Virus record (IMG/VR): IMGVR_UViG_3300035211_000056
Span: 1 to 59,880 of that record
Source of the DNA: a virus
Strand: one strand, 5' to 3'
Length of the DNA stretch: 59,880 bases
Shown: piece by piece, positions 23,145 to 32,202 of the stretch
Numbering within the stretch: the first letter of the stretch is position 1
Layout of the letters: each line of letters begins with the position of its first letter
Made by a program: the position numbers and the translations under genes
Notes under the pieces: model-generated
What the model saw: the letters and a program-made list of their open reading frames with translations, nothing else
Database searches by the model: none
What the model was told of the DNA's origin: nothing

Positions 23145-25796
23145 ATGTCAAAAATAGACAAACAAGAATACAAGTACCGCATCAGAGAATATCTTGAATA
23201 TAAAAACGTAGATTTTAATACCCGTGTTAATCCTCCGGTTATGCGGTGCTTGATTCCTGGTCATGATGATAGAAATCCATCGGCTGTTATTTATGAAGAT
23301 AAAGTATGGTGTCCTGTGTGCAATGAATCGTACGATATATTTAAATGTGCAGGGTTTTTAATTGCATCTGATGATTTTAAATTGCAAGTAAAAGATATTC
23401 AGGAAACATTAAATATAACTCAACGTGATGATAATAGATTAATTTCTTTATCAAAAACAGAGGCCGAAACCATATTTAATAATGATAAAAATTATGAGTG
23501 GTTTTTAAAAGACAAAAAAGACTGCCAAATTACTGGTAAATGGTTTTATTATAATAAATACAACGACGTTGATATTTGCGATGTCAGATTTGATTATATA
23601 GATGATAAGGATAAAAAAAGAAAAGACATAATTTCGTTTTATTATAACGGCGAATATGTAAAATGCAAAAATTATCCTGTTTTGATTTATAATCGTCATT
23701 TAATAGAACAGGAACCTGACACACCAATATTAATTGTTGAAGGTCCTAAGTGTGCCGATGCTGCTTTAAAATTAAAAAAATATATCCCTATTACATGGAA
23801 CGGCGGATGTAAGAAATATAAAAAACCTGACTGGTCGGTTATTAAAAACAGAACAATATATATATGGCCTGATGATGACGAACCTGGGATTGATACATCT
23901 TTTGGTCTTAAAAAAATACTTCAAAAAAACAATGAAGTAAAAGTTTTAAAACCAATGCCGGAATTAAGAAAATTAAAAACAAAAGGTGCGGATATTATCG
24001 AAGCATTTCAGATATATGATATAGATGCTTTGATTGACTATATTGATAATTCTCTTGAGTTTGTTCAGGAAAATCCAGATGCTCCCACCTGTAGGAGCAA
24101 CGCCGGCGGTGCTGTCGTTCCATCCAAACGCAGTACCGCCGGCAATACCAAAAAAAACGATACATATAGTAATAAAATATTCCCTTTTGAAATACTTGGA
24201 GTTGCCGATGACGGAAAAGCTTATTTTATAGACAGATCTGACAGATTACAAAAATATAATTTATGCGGAATCGCAAAGCCTCAATTATTAATGCTTGCTC
24301 AGCGTGCCTGGTGGATAATGTCTGATTTCGGAAATGGTGAATCAAAAGTTTATTGGGATATGGCAATAGATTCTTTAATTGAAGAATCAAATAAAATTGA
24401 TTTTAATCTTGACAATCTGCGTGGTCGTGGTGCATGGAAGGATAACGATAATCTCATATATAACGACGGTAAAATAGTAAATGGAAAAACAGAAGAAAAA
24501 GGCGTTATATATTTAAGAAAAAGTCAAGTTGATATTGGCATTAATGATAATCCGCTTGATTATGATACAAGACGGGCTATGAGAGATTTAATATTTAAAC
24601 TATCCTTTGAAACTCCGGCTGATGCTATACGCTGTATTGCATGGGCAACACTTGCACCTTTTGGAGGGTGCTTGTATTGGCGGCCCGCAATACTTATAAC
24701 AGGACCTTCAGGATCTGGTAAAACAACAATTGCAAATAATGTAATACGTAAAATTGCAAATCCAGTTTGGCTTGATGGGTCTGAATCAACACCAGCCGGA
24801 GTTAGGGGGCTGATTCAAAATGATACATGCTCAATTGTTTTTGAAGAAGCCGAAACCGATACCGTAAAAAAACGTGAGAACAGGAAAAATTTATTTTCTT
24901 TAATGAGAACAAACACAAGCGACGACTCACCTGACACAGCAAAAGGTACTTCTGAAGGTGGTGTCAGAAGTTATAAAATGCGTAATATGTTTTGCTTTAT
25001 TGCAATAAGTCCTGAAATTGATAGTATTGCCGATGAAAACAGAATATTTAAAATAAATCTTAAAATACCAGCAAAGTCAAAATGGCAAGATACGCAATCA
25101 TTATTAAATAGAATTATGACAGTTAGAAACTGTAGAGGATTGAGATCTTTTGTGTGGAAAAATTTAGAGAATATAATTAAAAAAATAAATTTAATTATTC
25201 CTTTTGTTCAGACAAAAAACGATATGGATTTTAGATATTGCTATGCAGAAAGTTTATTACTCAGTGCATATTTTAATGTATGGTCTGATAAAGAATTAAC
25301 AGATGAATATTTAGAGGCTGCAATTGACCAGTTTTATAAATGGCTTCCGACATCAGGAGCAAGAGACGAGACAGACGAGATTATTGATAGATTAATGGAT
25401 CAATTAGTACCGGTAACAGGGTACAACGACAAACAAACCATAAGAGAAATAATACAAACAATTTATACGGGTAAAGAAACATCTGTTAGCATGGGAACCG
25501 AAACAGAAACAGACATAGAACCAAAAAAAATAATAACAATGCGTCAGGTATTGCACCGTTACGGTATAGACGTAAACAGCGACGGAGAAATAGCAATTGC
25601 AAATAATCATCATGAAATAATGAACATAATAGAAAAAGGAAAAGGTTATCACATGCAGTTGGTCAGGCATAAAAACTGTGTAGATAAATCAAGAGTAGTA
25701 TCAATTGCAAAGAAATCAAGACGCTGTGTTGTATTAAAAGATATAATTGAATATGGAATTATAAAGGATATAAATGATAGTGAGGTTCCGTTTTGA
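23145..25796 (+). CDS. primase-helicase
   Basis: This 883-residue replication protein has three visible parts. An N-terminal zinc-binding primase domain has CLIPGHDDRNPSA near residue 31 and CPVC near 54. A Toprim-like domain has ILIVEGPKCADA near 197 and IWPDDDEPG near 241. A P-loop domain has GPSGSGKTT near 520. Between Toprim and ATPase, residues about 313-333 are encoded by a GC-rich palindrome (24081-24143). It should prime and unwind DNA at the phage fork. The gene overlaps the next start by four bases. Confidence 0.8.
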   Translation: MSKIDKQEYKYRIREYLEYKNVDFNTRVNPPVMRCLIPGHDDRNPSAVIYEDKVWCPVCNESYDIFKCAGFLIASDDFKLQVKDIQETLNITQRDDNRLISLSKTEAETIFNNDKNYEWFLKDKKDCQITGKWFYYNKYNDVDICDVRFDYIDDKDKKRKDIISFYYNGEYVKCKNYPVLIYNRHLIEQEPDTPILIVEGPKCADAALKLKKYIPITWNGGCKKYKKPDWSVIKNRTIYIWPDDDEPGIDTSFGLKKILQKNNEVKVLKPMPELRKLKTKGADIIEAFQIYDIDALIDYIDNSLEFVQENPDAPTCRSNAGGAVVPSKRSTAGNTKKNDTYSNKIFPFEILGVADDGKAYFIDRSDRLQKYNLCGIAKPQLLMLAQRAWWIMSDFGNGESKVYWDMAIDSLIEESNKIDFNLDNLRGRGAWKDNDNLIYNDGKIVNGKTEEKGVIYLRKSQVDIGINDNPLDYDTRRAMRDLIFKLSFETPADAIRCIAWATLAPFGGCLYWRPAILITGPSGSGKTTIANNVIRKIANPVWLDGSESTPAGVRGLIQNDTCSIVFEEAETDTVKKRENRKNLFSLMRTNTSDDSPDTAKGTSEGGVRSYKMRNMFCFIAISPEIDSIADENRIFKINLKIPAKSKWQDTQSLLNRIMTVRNCRGLRSFVWKNLENIIKKINLIIPFVQTKNDMDFRYCYAESLLLSAYFNVWSDKELTDEYLEAAIDQFYKWLPTSGARDETDEIIDRLMDQLVPVTGYNDKQTIREIIQTIYTGKETSVSMGTETETDIEPKKIITMRQVLHRYGIDVNSDGEIAIANNHHEIMNIIEKGKGYHMQLVRHKNCVDKSRVVSIAKKSRRCVVLKDIIEYGIIKDINDSEVPF
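24081..24143 (+). repeat. GC-rich palindromic element inserted in frame
   Basis: Two adjacent hairpins lie here: GCTCC/GGAGC (24081-24085 and 24094-24098), then GCCGGCGGT/ACCGCCGGC (24102-24110 and 24135-24143). The longer arm extends inward with a mismatch and a bulge to CGTT/AACG. G+C is about 60 %, far above its surroundings, and the codons read as a linker (TCRSNAGGAVVPSKRSTAGN). It looks like an interspersed palindrome of the REP type that landed between two domains. Confidence 0.65.
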
Positions 25797-26062
25797 AGAT
25801 AATAGAGAGAGTTATTAATGACAAAATAGAAAAAGAAAAAGGATATCTATATTTCATAGATAAAGAAGGTGATGTATCAAGAATATGTATGGGGCGACAG
25901 GTTCCTTTGTTTAATACATGTAAAGATATCCCAAAAGAAAAAAACAAACCAGAAAAAGTATTATTGCTTAAATTAAAAATAGAACCTAGTTTTTTATACT
26001 ACATAGACAAAGGAGGTTATATTTGCAAAACAAAAATGGCGAGGGGAGGTAAGAAAAAATGA
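25793..26062 (+). CDS. hypothetical protein
   Basis: This 89-residue protein contains two related segments, GYLYFIDKEGDVSRICM and SFLYYIDKGGYICKTKM, suggesting an internal duplication of a beta-hairpin unit. It starts inside the primase-helicase stop. TTG at 25793 is the candidate start. Function unknown. Confidence 0.5.
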   Translation: MKIIERVINDKIEKEKGYLYFIDKEGDVSRICMGRQVPLFNTCKDIPKEKNKPEKVLLLKLKIEPSFLYYIDKGGYICKTKMARGGKKK

Positions 26063-26142
26063 TAAACGGTAAAAAAATAAACAAAAATGACGAATGGATC
26101 ACCCCTGAAAGGAAATTATATATGAGGTGTGAAGATGATTAA
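26059..26142 (+). CDS. 27-residue small protein
   Basis: A short frame starts at ATG 26059 with a near-perfect SD (GGGGAGGTAA) upstream and overlaps both neighbours by a few bases. The product (MINGKKINKNDEWITPERK...) is hydrophilic. The SD strength and tiling between genes support real translation. Confidence 0.5.
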   Translation: MINGKKINKNDEWITPERKLYMRCEDD

Positions 26143-26449
26143 AAATCCAATTATATTAATTAAAAATTTAGATGATATTGAAATGCTTATAAAAACGAAA
26201 AAAATTTACATAGATGGTTTGCTAAATCATGCAAAACAAATAATGGCAAAAAGGGTTTGTAATTATGAAATTAACTCATCAATTAAATCAATACTGGAAC
26301 CGCAAGAAGGTGATATTGTTTATCGTATTGATTTTGAACGTGATGAACAAGTAAAGCGTAATGATGAATATGATAAAACAATTGCTGAATTTATTTATAT
26401 AAAAGAAAGTGGAGATGTAAGGTTTATTACTTATAAACCAGAAATCTAA
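26135..26449 (+). CDS. hypothetical protein
   Basis: This product of about 104 residues uses ATG 26135 after GAGGTG; GTG 26129 is an alternative. The first half is helical (LDDIEMLIKTKKIYIDGLLN) and the second beta-rich (GDIVYRIDFERDEQ). No family recognised. Confidence 0.55.
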   Translation: MIKNPIILIKNLDDIEMLIKTKKIYIDGLLNHAKQIMAKRVCNYEINSSIKSILEPQEGDIVYRIDFERDEQVKRNDEYDKTIAEFIYIKESGDVRFITYKPEI

Positions 26450-26470
26450 AGCTTTTTATAGAGGTGTAAA

Positions 26471-26845
26471 ATGGATAAAATTTTTAAATTATGGGACGAC
26501 ACACAAAAAAAAATGCACGAGGTTTCAACAATAGAAGAAATTATTGATGGATGTATACCTTACGGACTTATGTATACACATGTATCACAATTCACCGGAC
26601 TTCACGACAAGAACAACACCCCTATTTATGAAAATGATTTATTACAATTCGATGATGACGCCGATCTTCCTTATGAATACGAAGGGAATCAAATTGTAAA
26701 AGTTGAATGGTCTATTGAACTTTGTGGATTTCTTCCTTTTTGTGATCATGATTCAGATTGTGGTGTTTATGTAAAAACAGAAGAATGTTTAATTGTTGGA
26801 AATATTTTTGAAACACCAGAATTATATAAAAATATTAAAACATGA
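26471..26845 (+). CDS. YopX-family protein
   Basis: This 124-residue protein has the YopX domain pattern: VSQFTGLHDKNNTPIYENDL and later VGNIFETPEL. YopX proteins are common in phages and prophages; their role is not established. The start follows AGAGGTGTAAA. Confidence 0.8.
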   Translation: MDKIFKLWDDTQKKMHEVSTIEEIIDGCIPYGLMYTHVSQFTGLHDKNNTPIYENDLLQFDDDADLPYEYEGNQIVKVEWSIELCGFLPFCDHDSDCGVYVKTEECLIVGNIFETPELYKNIKT

Positions 26846-26854
26846 GGCTTTTAA

Positions 26855-28498
26855 ATGGAACTCCGAGACTACCAAACAAGAATGAAAGACGAAATTAGAA
26901 CGTCATTAAGAAATAATCAGGCTGTTTTATGCAACATGAAAACAGGACTTGGCAAAACTGTTTTTGCAACTGATATAATGCGTTCTGTTTATCTCAATAA
27001 TTTATCAAGCTGGTTTGGAGTTCCGAGAAATGAGTTATTAAAGCAGACATCGAAACATCTTTTTAAATATAAAGTACCGCATAATTTTATTAATCCAAAA
27101 TCGAATGAGTCAAAGGCTTTTACTTGTCATGTTGTAAGTATCGATACTCTTTTAAGAAGATTAAAAAATAAAAAGATAAATAAATTTCCAGATTTATTCT
27201 TTTGGGACGAAGCACATTTAAGGTTACAACAGCAACTAGATATAAAAGCCATGATGCCTAATACAAAATTTATAGGATTAACAGCAACACCGGAACGAGC
27301 AGACACAAAAGGTTTATCTGAAATGTATGACGATATTATATATGGCCCGACATTTAGAGAATCTATTGAAAATGGTTATCTTACAAATTTTAAATACTTT
27401 GCAGTTCCGCTTGAAGGCTTAAACGAACTACACAGGCAAGGAACAGAGTTTGACGCTGATGAATTAAATACATTATTAGAACAAAGAAAAATATTCGGAT
27501 CAGCAATAGAGCATTACGGAGATATCGCACAAGGCAAAACATCAATTATTTTCACAAGAGATATTAAATCCGCAGAAGAAACAGCATATAGATTTAGTAA
27601 TGCCGGATTTAGATTTGAAGCCATACACGGGAAAATGAACATGAAAAAACGTAATGCTCTAACTGAAGCATTAAATAATAAAAAAATAGATGGTTTATGC
27701 TCGGCTGAAATTTTAACGTACGGATTCGACTGTCCGAAAGTAGAATGTATAATAATGCTAAGACCGACGCTGTCAAGGACTTTATATTTTCAGGTTTTAG
27801 GACGTGGAATAAGACCATATAGTTTATATAATATAGACGGTATTAATGTTGAAAATCCTTTTAATCCAGATGATAACGCAAGGTTAGTTTATAAAAAAGA
27901 AAACTGCATAGTATTAGATCATGTAAACAATATTACAATTCATGTTCCAATGACTAGCGATAATTTAATAGATAGTTTTGACGATATTGAATGGAATTTT
28001 AGAGGACGTAAAAAGAAAATAATTAATAATGATAATTCTGCTATTAAGTTAAAAATATGTACAACCTGCTTTATGTATTATGAAGGTGATGTATGTCCTA
28101 ACTGCGGAACAGCAAGAGAAATAAAAGAGCGTGGTAATTTAGAGGTTGTTGACGGTAGACTTGTCGAAATAAAAACACCTGAAATTGTAAAACTAAAAGA
28201 CAGACCACGAGAAGAAAAAAGAGATATAACAGACAGGATAAATGTTAATATAATGAATTTCAAAATGGCAGAAAAAAGAGGGGAATTTGACGAGCATAGT
28301 GTTGAACAATTATTAAATATAGCAAAAGAAGTAGGACGGCAACCATTATCTGTATACTGGCAATTATCACACTATAAGCACGCTGTAGATGTAACATTAT
28401 TATATTGCATACAAAGATTGTCGGGATACAAAAACGGATGGGCTTATTTTAAAAAGCAGGAGATAGAAAAGAGACTTGATGAGAGGAGGGCAGGGTGA
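26855..28498 (+). CDS. superfamily II DNA helicase (ResIII/DEAD-like)
   Basis: This 547-residue helicase has Walker A TGLGKT near residue 30, DEAH near 117 and TATPERAD near 141. A helicase C domain follows with QVLGRGIRPY near 315. A zinc cluster (CTTCFMYYEGDVCPNC) lies near residue 402, and the C-terminus is charged. It probably remodels forks or recombination intermediates beside the YqaJ and VRR-NUC genes. The stop overlaps the next start. Confidence 0.85.
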   Translation: MELRDYQTRMKDEIRTSLRNNQAVLCNMKTGLGKTVFATDIMRSVYLNNLSSWFGVPRNELLKQTSKHLFKYKVPHNFINPKSNESKAFTCHVVSIDTLLRRLKNKKINKFPDLFFWDEAHLRLQQQLDIKAMMPNTKFIGLTATPERADTKGLSEMYDDIIYGPTFRESIENGYLTNFKYFAVPLEGLNELHRQGTEFDADELNTLLEQRKIFGSAIEHYGDIAQGKTSIIFTRDIKSAEETAYRFSNAGFRFEAIHGKMNMKKRNALTEALNNKKIDGLCSAEILTYGFDCPKVECIIMLRPTLSRTLYFQVLGRGIRPYSLYNIDGINVENPFNPDDNARLVYKKENCIVLDHVNNITIHVPMTSDNLIDSFDDIEWNFRGRKKKIINNDNSAIKLKICTTCFMYYEGDVCPNCGTAREIKERGNLEVVDGRLVEIKTPEIVKLKDRPREEKRDITDRINVNIMNFKMAEKRGEFDEHSVEQLLNIAKEVGRQPLSVYWQLSHYKHAVDVTLLYCIQRLSGYKNGWAYFKKQEIEKRLDERRAG

Positions 28499-28713
28499 CC
28501 AGAGCAGAATTTGAAAAATATATGAATGATAATGGAATTGAATATTTATATAACGAAGAAATATTATCTCCTACTCTTAATATATTAACACTTAAAAAGC
28601 ATAAAAATAAAATCGAAGAATTCAAATATAATTTTTTACCAGTTAACATTTTACTTAACGTTGTTTACGTTGATGATTTGTTACCTTACAAAAAACAGAA
28701 GGTGATATCATGA
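28495..28713 (+). CDS. hypothetical protein
   Basis: This 72-residue protein is translated from GTG 28495, overlapping the helicase stop. SD AGGAGGGCAG lies upstream. It has a short helical start and a hydrophobic C-terminal half. No family. Confidence 0.5.
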   Translation: MTRAEFEKYMNDNGIEYLYNEEILSPTLNILTLKKHKNKIEEFKYNFLPVNILLNVVYVDDLLPYKKQKVIS

Positions 28714-28904
28714 CCCAAAAATCATACTGGTACAACGAAAGCAAAAAAACTTATGTCGAAATAATTTCTTCTGATAATGAAATAAAGACTATAACAACTA
28801 TTAACGGTCAACGTACAGAGAACACATTTACAGACTTAAAAAATCTTGTAAAGGTTTTAAAACAAAAACAGTACGAAAATTACATGGTGACTCGTGGGTT
28901 ATAA
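28710..28904 (+). CDS. hypothetical protein
   Basis: This 64-residue protein starts with SYWYNESKKTYVEIISSDNE, a short beta meander. It overlaps both neighbours, so the three genes are translationally coupled. No function seen. Confidence 0.5.
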   Translation: MTQKSYWYNESKKTYVEIISSDNEIKTITTINGQRTENTFTDLKNLVKVLKQKQYENYMVTRGL

Positions 28905-29244
28905 AGAAAACATAAAAATAAAAGAAATTTTATCAGAATTAAAACTTAACGAAAGACTATTCCGTGTAAATTGCGGCATGGCGTGGACCGGTAAGGTTAT
29001 TAATAAAATAAAAAACAAAATAGTTTTAGAAAATCCAAGACCTTTTTACGGTATGCCAGAGGGAACATCTGACTTAATCGGTTTTACATCAATAGAGATA
29101 ACAAAAGAAATGGTCGGTAACAAAATAGCAGTTTTCACAGCTATAGAAGTAAAAACAAAAAATGTTACAACGTCAGAAGAACAAAATAATTTCATAAAGA
29201 TGGTTCAAGATTTAGGCGGTATAGCAAAGATTGTTAAGGGGTGA
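28894..29244 (+). CDS. VRR-NUC domain nuclease
   Basis: This 116-residue protein has the VRR-NUC pattern: GTSDLIGFTSIEI, the catalytic EVKTKN, and EEQNNFIKMVQDLGGIAKIV. Stand-alone VRR-NUC proteins of phages act on branched DNA such as Holliday junctions. It starts with GTG 28894 overlapping the previous gene. Proximity to the helicase supports a recombination role. Confidence 0.85.
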   Translation: MGYKENIKIKEILSELKLNERLFRVNCGMAWTGKVINKIKNKIVLENPRPFYGMPEGTSDLIGFTSIEITKEMVGNKIAVFTAIEVKTKNVTTSEEQNNFIKMVQDLGGIAKIVKG

Positions 29245-29247
29245 TTT

Positions 29248-29529
29248 ATGAAAGTATTAATTTTGTTTTTGGTTTTAGTTTTTATTGGTGTTTTTGTAAT
29301 CAAAAAACAAGAAAACGAAATATTTTCTGATTACAAAACAAAACTAGGCAAACAAGAACGTGACACAAAGATAAAATCAGCCCGGATTAGAAAGTTGATA
29401 AACATATTAATAAACGAAAAAAAAGCTGAAATTAACGACTATGCAAGACATGAAAAAATAACGCCGTTAGAAGCTTGCGAAATATTAAACAAAGACAAAT
29501 ATTTATGTGATGAATTTTATGGAGGGTGA
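29248..29529 (+). CDS. membrane-anchored small protein
   Basis: This 93-residue protein has one N-terminal membrane helix (VLILFLVLVFIGVFVI) and a charged helical cytoplasmic tail. No family. Confidence 0.5.
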   Translation: MKVLILFLVLVFIGVFVIKKQENEIFSDYKTKLGKQERDTKIKSARIRKLINILINEKKAEINDYARHEKITPLEACEILNKDKYLCDEFYGG

Positions 29530-29533
29530 CAGA

Positions 29534-29731
29534 ATGATTTTCAAAAGATGCAAACATGACTGGAAAGTGATTATCAACCAAAAGGAGTTGTCACAATATG
29601 AAAAAATGATGCAAAGCACAAAAAACTTCTCCGCAGAAAGGTTATCTCCTTCTTTTTTTAAGGGGAAAAGAATTATTATCCTGCAATGTGTTAAATGTGG
29701 GAAGCTAGATAAAACCATAGAGGAGTGTTAA
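29534..29731 (+). CDS. zinc-ribbon-like small protein
   Basis: This 65-residue protein starts at ATG 29534, chosen for its SD (GGAGGGTGACAG). It has CKHDW near the start and CVKCGKLDKTIEEC at the end, a likely zinc site. Function unknown. Confidence 0.55.
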   Translation: MIFKRCKHDWKVIINQKELSQYEKMMQSTKNFSAERLSPSFFKGKRIIILQCVKCGKLDKTIEEC

Positions 29732-29735
29732 AAAA

Positions 29736-29867
29736 ATGTACAAAGACTATGAATCAGCCTACGACTGGGAATATACAGAGGAGCAACAGGAGTACGCTGA
29801 CAGGCAGGCAGAGGCTTTAATTGATACATATCAGGAAGAAAAGGAGAAATACGATGAAAACAATTAA
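29736..29867 (+). CDS. 43-residue acidic small protein
   Basis: ATG 29736 follows AGAGGAGTGTT. The product is very acidic (YDWEYTEEQQEYADRQAEAL). The end overlaps the next gene by 14 bases. Supported by SD and tight packing. Confidence 0.5.
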   Translation: MYKDYESAYDWEYTEEQQEYADRQAEALIDTYQEEKEKYDENN

Positions 29868-30339
29868 AATAAAAATTGAATGTCCATCATGTAACGGTAC
29901 TGGATTATATCAAGGTATGGCAGAATCTAAGGATGTAGCAGTAGTATGTCGCAAGTGTAACGGTACAGGAGCCTACAACTACGAATATCATTACAATGAT
30001 TTTAAAGGTCGGAAAAAAAGAAAAGATATAAAAAGAGTCTATTTGTCAGGTAGCAGGTATAAACTAGGACTTGGAGTAATAGACTTTGACGGAATTGGTA
30101 AAGTAGACATGGATAAAGAGGGTGTAAGTTATAAAGAATTTCTCGACGGGGAAATACCAAAACCAATAAAGCAACTTGAATGTCCTATGACTCATGACCA
30201 GTCTACTTGTACCTCTGAATTTAAAGACGTATGTAATGATTTACATGGTGGTTGGCTTTCATATATACCGTCATGCAAAAACTTTAAAAACAGGCAGGAA
30301 TGCTGGAAAAGGTTTGAAAAGGAGCAAGACGATGAGTAA
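29854..30339 (+). CDS. DnaJ-type zinc finger protein
   Basis: This 161-residue protein starts at ATG 29854 (SD AAGGAG). It has two CxxCxGxG units, CPSCNGTG and CRKCNGTG, like the zinc domain of DnaJ, and later cysteines (CPMTHDQSTC). It could bind protein or RNA. No further family assignment. Confidence 0.6.
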   Translation: MKTIKIKIECPSCNGTGLYQGMAESKDVAVVCRKCNGTGAYNYEYHYNDFKGRKKRKDIKRVYLSGSRYKLGLGVIDFDGIGKVDMDKEGVSYKEFLDGEIPKPIKQLECPMTHDQSTCTSEFKDVCNDLHGGWLSYIPSCKNFKNRQECWKRFEKEQDDE

Positions 30340-30817
30340 GCTAATAAGCGTGGACAGGGTTAAGGAGATAATTCAAGAAACATGTAACGCCGAATATGAA
30401 CCTGATTACAATAACGAAACACCAGACGATTATGACATATATTTAGGATCATGGGGTGAAGAATCCGCATTACTTAATGCAATAGACGCAGAGCCAGCCC
30501 AAGAGTTTTTCTGTTCTCAGTGTGGTAAACAAATACCGACTAATATATGTAGTGATTGCTGGTATGGACAAAGAGAGTGTAAGAGGTGCAAGGAATTAGA
30601 ACAACAACTAACCGACTACTTGCACACGTCAAGTCATAAGATAAAGGACAAAAGGATTAGGGAACTTGAGGACAAGATAAAGGAGCTTGAGGGGTTGCTG
30701 AGGGAAGTATTAGAAATATTTGAAATTGATGAGGAATGCACTTTTTCAGCGGATACCTACAAGGAACTACAACGACAATTTATTAACAAAATCAAGCAAG
30801 CTTTGGAGGGGAAATAA
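30332..30817 (+). CDS. zinc-ribbon coiled-coil protein
   Basis: This 161-residue protein starts at ATG 30332 (SD AAGGAGCAAG). A Cys cluster (CSQCGK, CSDCW, CKRCKE) lies at residues about 67-93, followed by a coiled coil (KDKRIRELEDKIKELEGLL). Function unknown. Confidence 0.6.
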   Translation: MSKLISVDRVKEIIQETCNAEYEPDYNNETPDDYDIYLGSWGEESALLNAIDAEPAQEFFCSQCGKQIPTNICSDCWYGQRECKRCKELEQQLTDYLHTSSHKIKDKRIRELEDKIKELEGLLREVLEIFEIDEECTFSADTYKELQRQFINKIKQALEGK

Positions 30818-31188
30818 TGATTAAATTTATAAAGAAAATAATAAAAATAATTAAAGAATTTGATAGTGTTCAGCAAAGAGCCGATCATGCCGTGCATTGT
30901 TCTGAAATGGCATTAAAAAATACAGAATTAGCAAGAAAATATATAAAGAAAGCAACAACTGTAAATGCAGATTTATCACCTTTTGGACATGATCCTAATA
31001 TTATTTTTATTGCTGGCAGGTATAGAAATGTTGATTATGTTCAATGTTATTCTATTCAACACAGAGAATTTGAACACATAGTTAGCGAGTTACAATCAAT
31101 GAAAAAATTTGCAAGAATAGAAAGGATTGATGCACCAAAAGGTTTTGAAATAGCCGTTAGACAAGAATTAAAAAAAGAAAATGATTAG
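30817..31188 (+). CDS. hypothetical protein
   Basis: This 123-residue protein has a basic helical start (MIKFIKKIIKIIKEF) and a C-terminal part with FIAGRYRNVDYVQCYSIQHR. SD GGAGGGG. No family recognised. Confidence 0.55.
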   Translation: MIKFIKKIIKIIKEFDSVQQRADHAVHCSEMALKNTELARKYIKKATTVNADLSPFGHDPNIIFIAGRYRNVDYVQCYSIQHREFEHIVSELQSMKKFARIERIDAPKGFEIAVRQELKKEND

Positions 31189-31241
31189 CGTTGGGGAGGG
31201 GAAACAATGAGATACAATCCTGTTGTGCTGGAGGTGGAGGG

Positions 31242-31460
31242 GTGAGTAATATACAAATAAATCAATCAAAAGGTAATAGTATCTCTGTTGATTCAAAAAA
31301 AAGAGTAGTTATTAAAAACGGAAAGGAATATCCATTTTTGAAAAAAATGAGGGGTTGGAGTCAAACAATGGTTAATGATACTGTTTATGTTGACGGTTTT
31401 AAATTAACAGAAAAAGGATGGAAAAGAACTTTTTGGTCTTTTTTACATTTAATATTTTAA
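31242..31460 (+). CDS. hypothetical beta protein
   Basis: This product of about 72 residues begins at GTG 31242 (MSNIQINQSKG), chosen because GGAGGTGGAGG precedes it. It contains VVIKNGKEYPFLKKMRGWSQ and VYVDGFKLTEKGWKRTFW, a compact beta pattern seen in many small phage proteins. Function unknown. Confidence 0.5.
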   Translation: MSNIQINQSKGNSISVDSKKRVVIKNGKEYPFLKKMRGWSQTMVNDTVYVDGFKLTEKGWKRTFWSFLHLIF

Positions 31461-31473
31461 AGGACGGTGACTT

Positions 31474-31650
31474 ATGAAATGCCCGAAATGCAAAACTCCT
31501 AATTTAGAAGTAGAAAACAAGGCTGGTATACTTATAAGATATACAGATAAAAAGAAACCATATTATAAAGCTAAGTGTTCCATGTGTGGATATTTCGACA
31601 TAGAAAAAGATAAGTTTATGCGTGAGGCAAGAAAACAAAAATTGATATAA
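31474..31650 (+). CDS. 58-residue zinc ribbon protein
   Basis: This product has a CPKC pair near the start (MKCPKCKTPN) and CSMCG about 30 residues later, a classical zinc ribbon. SD AAGGACGGTGA lies upstream, the same as for the next gene. Confidence 0.6.
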   Translation: MKCPKCKTPNLEVENKAGILIRYTDKKKPYYKAKCSMCGYFDIEKDKFMREARKQKLI

Positions 31651-31664
31651 AAGGACGGTGAGTA

Positions 31665-31817
31665 ATGAAAAAGAAAGTAAAAAGATTTATGATAAGAACT
31701 TTATGTCTTGTACCAGTTTTGGTCATTATCTTGACAGCAATAATTTTGTATTGGTTTACTGGCAAGTATGTGACAGGACACTTAAACTTTTTTAATTATA
31801 ATTTATTAGGTAACTAA
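31665..31817 (+). CDS. 50-residue single-pass membrane protein
   Basis: The basic start (MKKKVKRFMIR) is followed by one membrane helix (LVPVLVIILTAIILYWF). SD AAGGACGGTGAG repeats that of the preceding gene. Small membrane proteins in early regions often target the host envelope, but nothing specific is seen. Confidence 0.55.
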   Translation: MKKKVKRFMIRTLCLVPVLVIILTAIILYWFTGKYVTGHLNFFNYNLLGN

Positions 31818-31832
31818 GCAGGGGGTGAGAGA

Positions 31833-32027
31833 GTGAGAATTAAGGATTTAAAAGAGCAAATAAAAGATTATAACGACGACTTAGAGGTTTATATTAGATG
31901 CGTTCATAATCCTTGTGGAAACATAAAGGAAGCTGGTAAAGCAAATAAAGACACTTACGGTTTTTTCGGGGAAAGCATACCTTGTGTAATTATTGAACCT
32001 GAAAAATATGACGAGGACGGTGAGTGA
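31833..32027 (+). CDS. hypothetical protein
   Basis: This 64-residue protein starts at GTG 31833 after GGGGGTGAGA. It begins KDLKEQIKDYNDDLEVYIR, resembling small phage proteins of this type. No function known. Confidence 0.55.
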   Translation: MRIKDLKEQIKDYNDDLEVYIRCVHNPCGNIKEAGKANKDTYGFFGESIPCVIIEPEKYDEDGE

Positions 32028-32055
32028 TGAAGATAGTAAAGAAAGGAGAAGGGCG

Positions 32056-32202
32056 ATGAGTAAACTATTTAGAAAATTCCCTTGTTGTAAAACAAAATAT
32101 GTCGGCTTGGGTATATTAAGTAATTCCAAATATGGTTATATGTGGATTTATAGAAAAATAACAGGTTCTTTATATTTAAGGATTCACGGGGAGAAAAGAT
32201 GA
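32056..32202 (+). CDS. small basic protein
   Basis: This 48-residue protein starts at ATG 32056 (SD AAGGAGAAGG). It begins MSKLFRKFPCCKTKYVG and contains many aromatic residues. The end overlaps the next start by four bases. Confidence 0.5.
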   Translation: MSKLFRKFPCCKTKYVGLGILSNSKYGYMWIYRKITGSLYLRIHGEKR

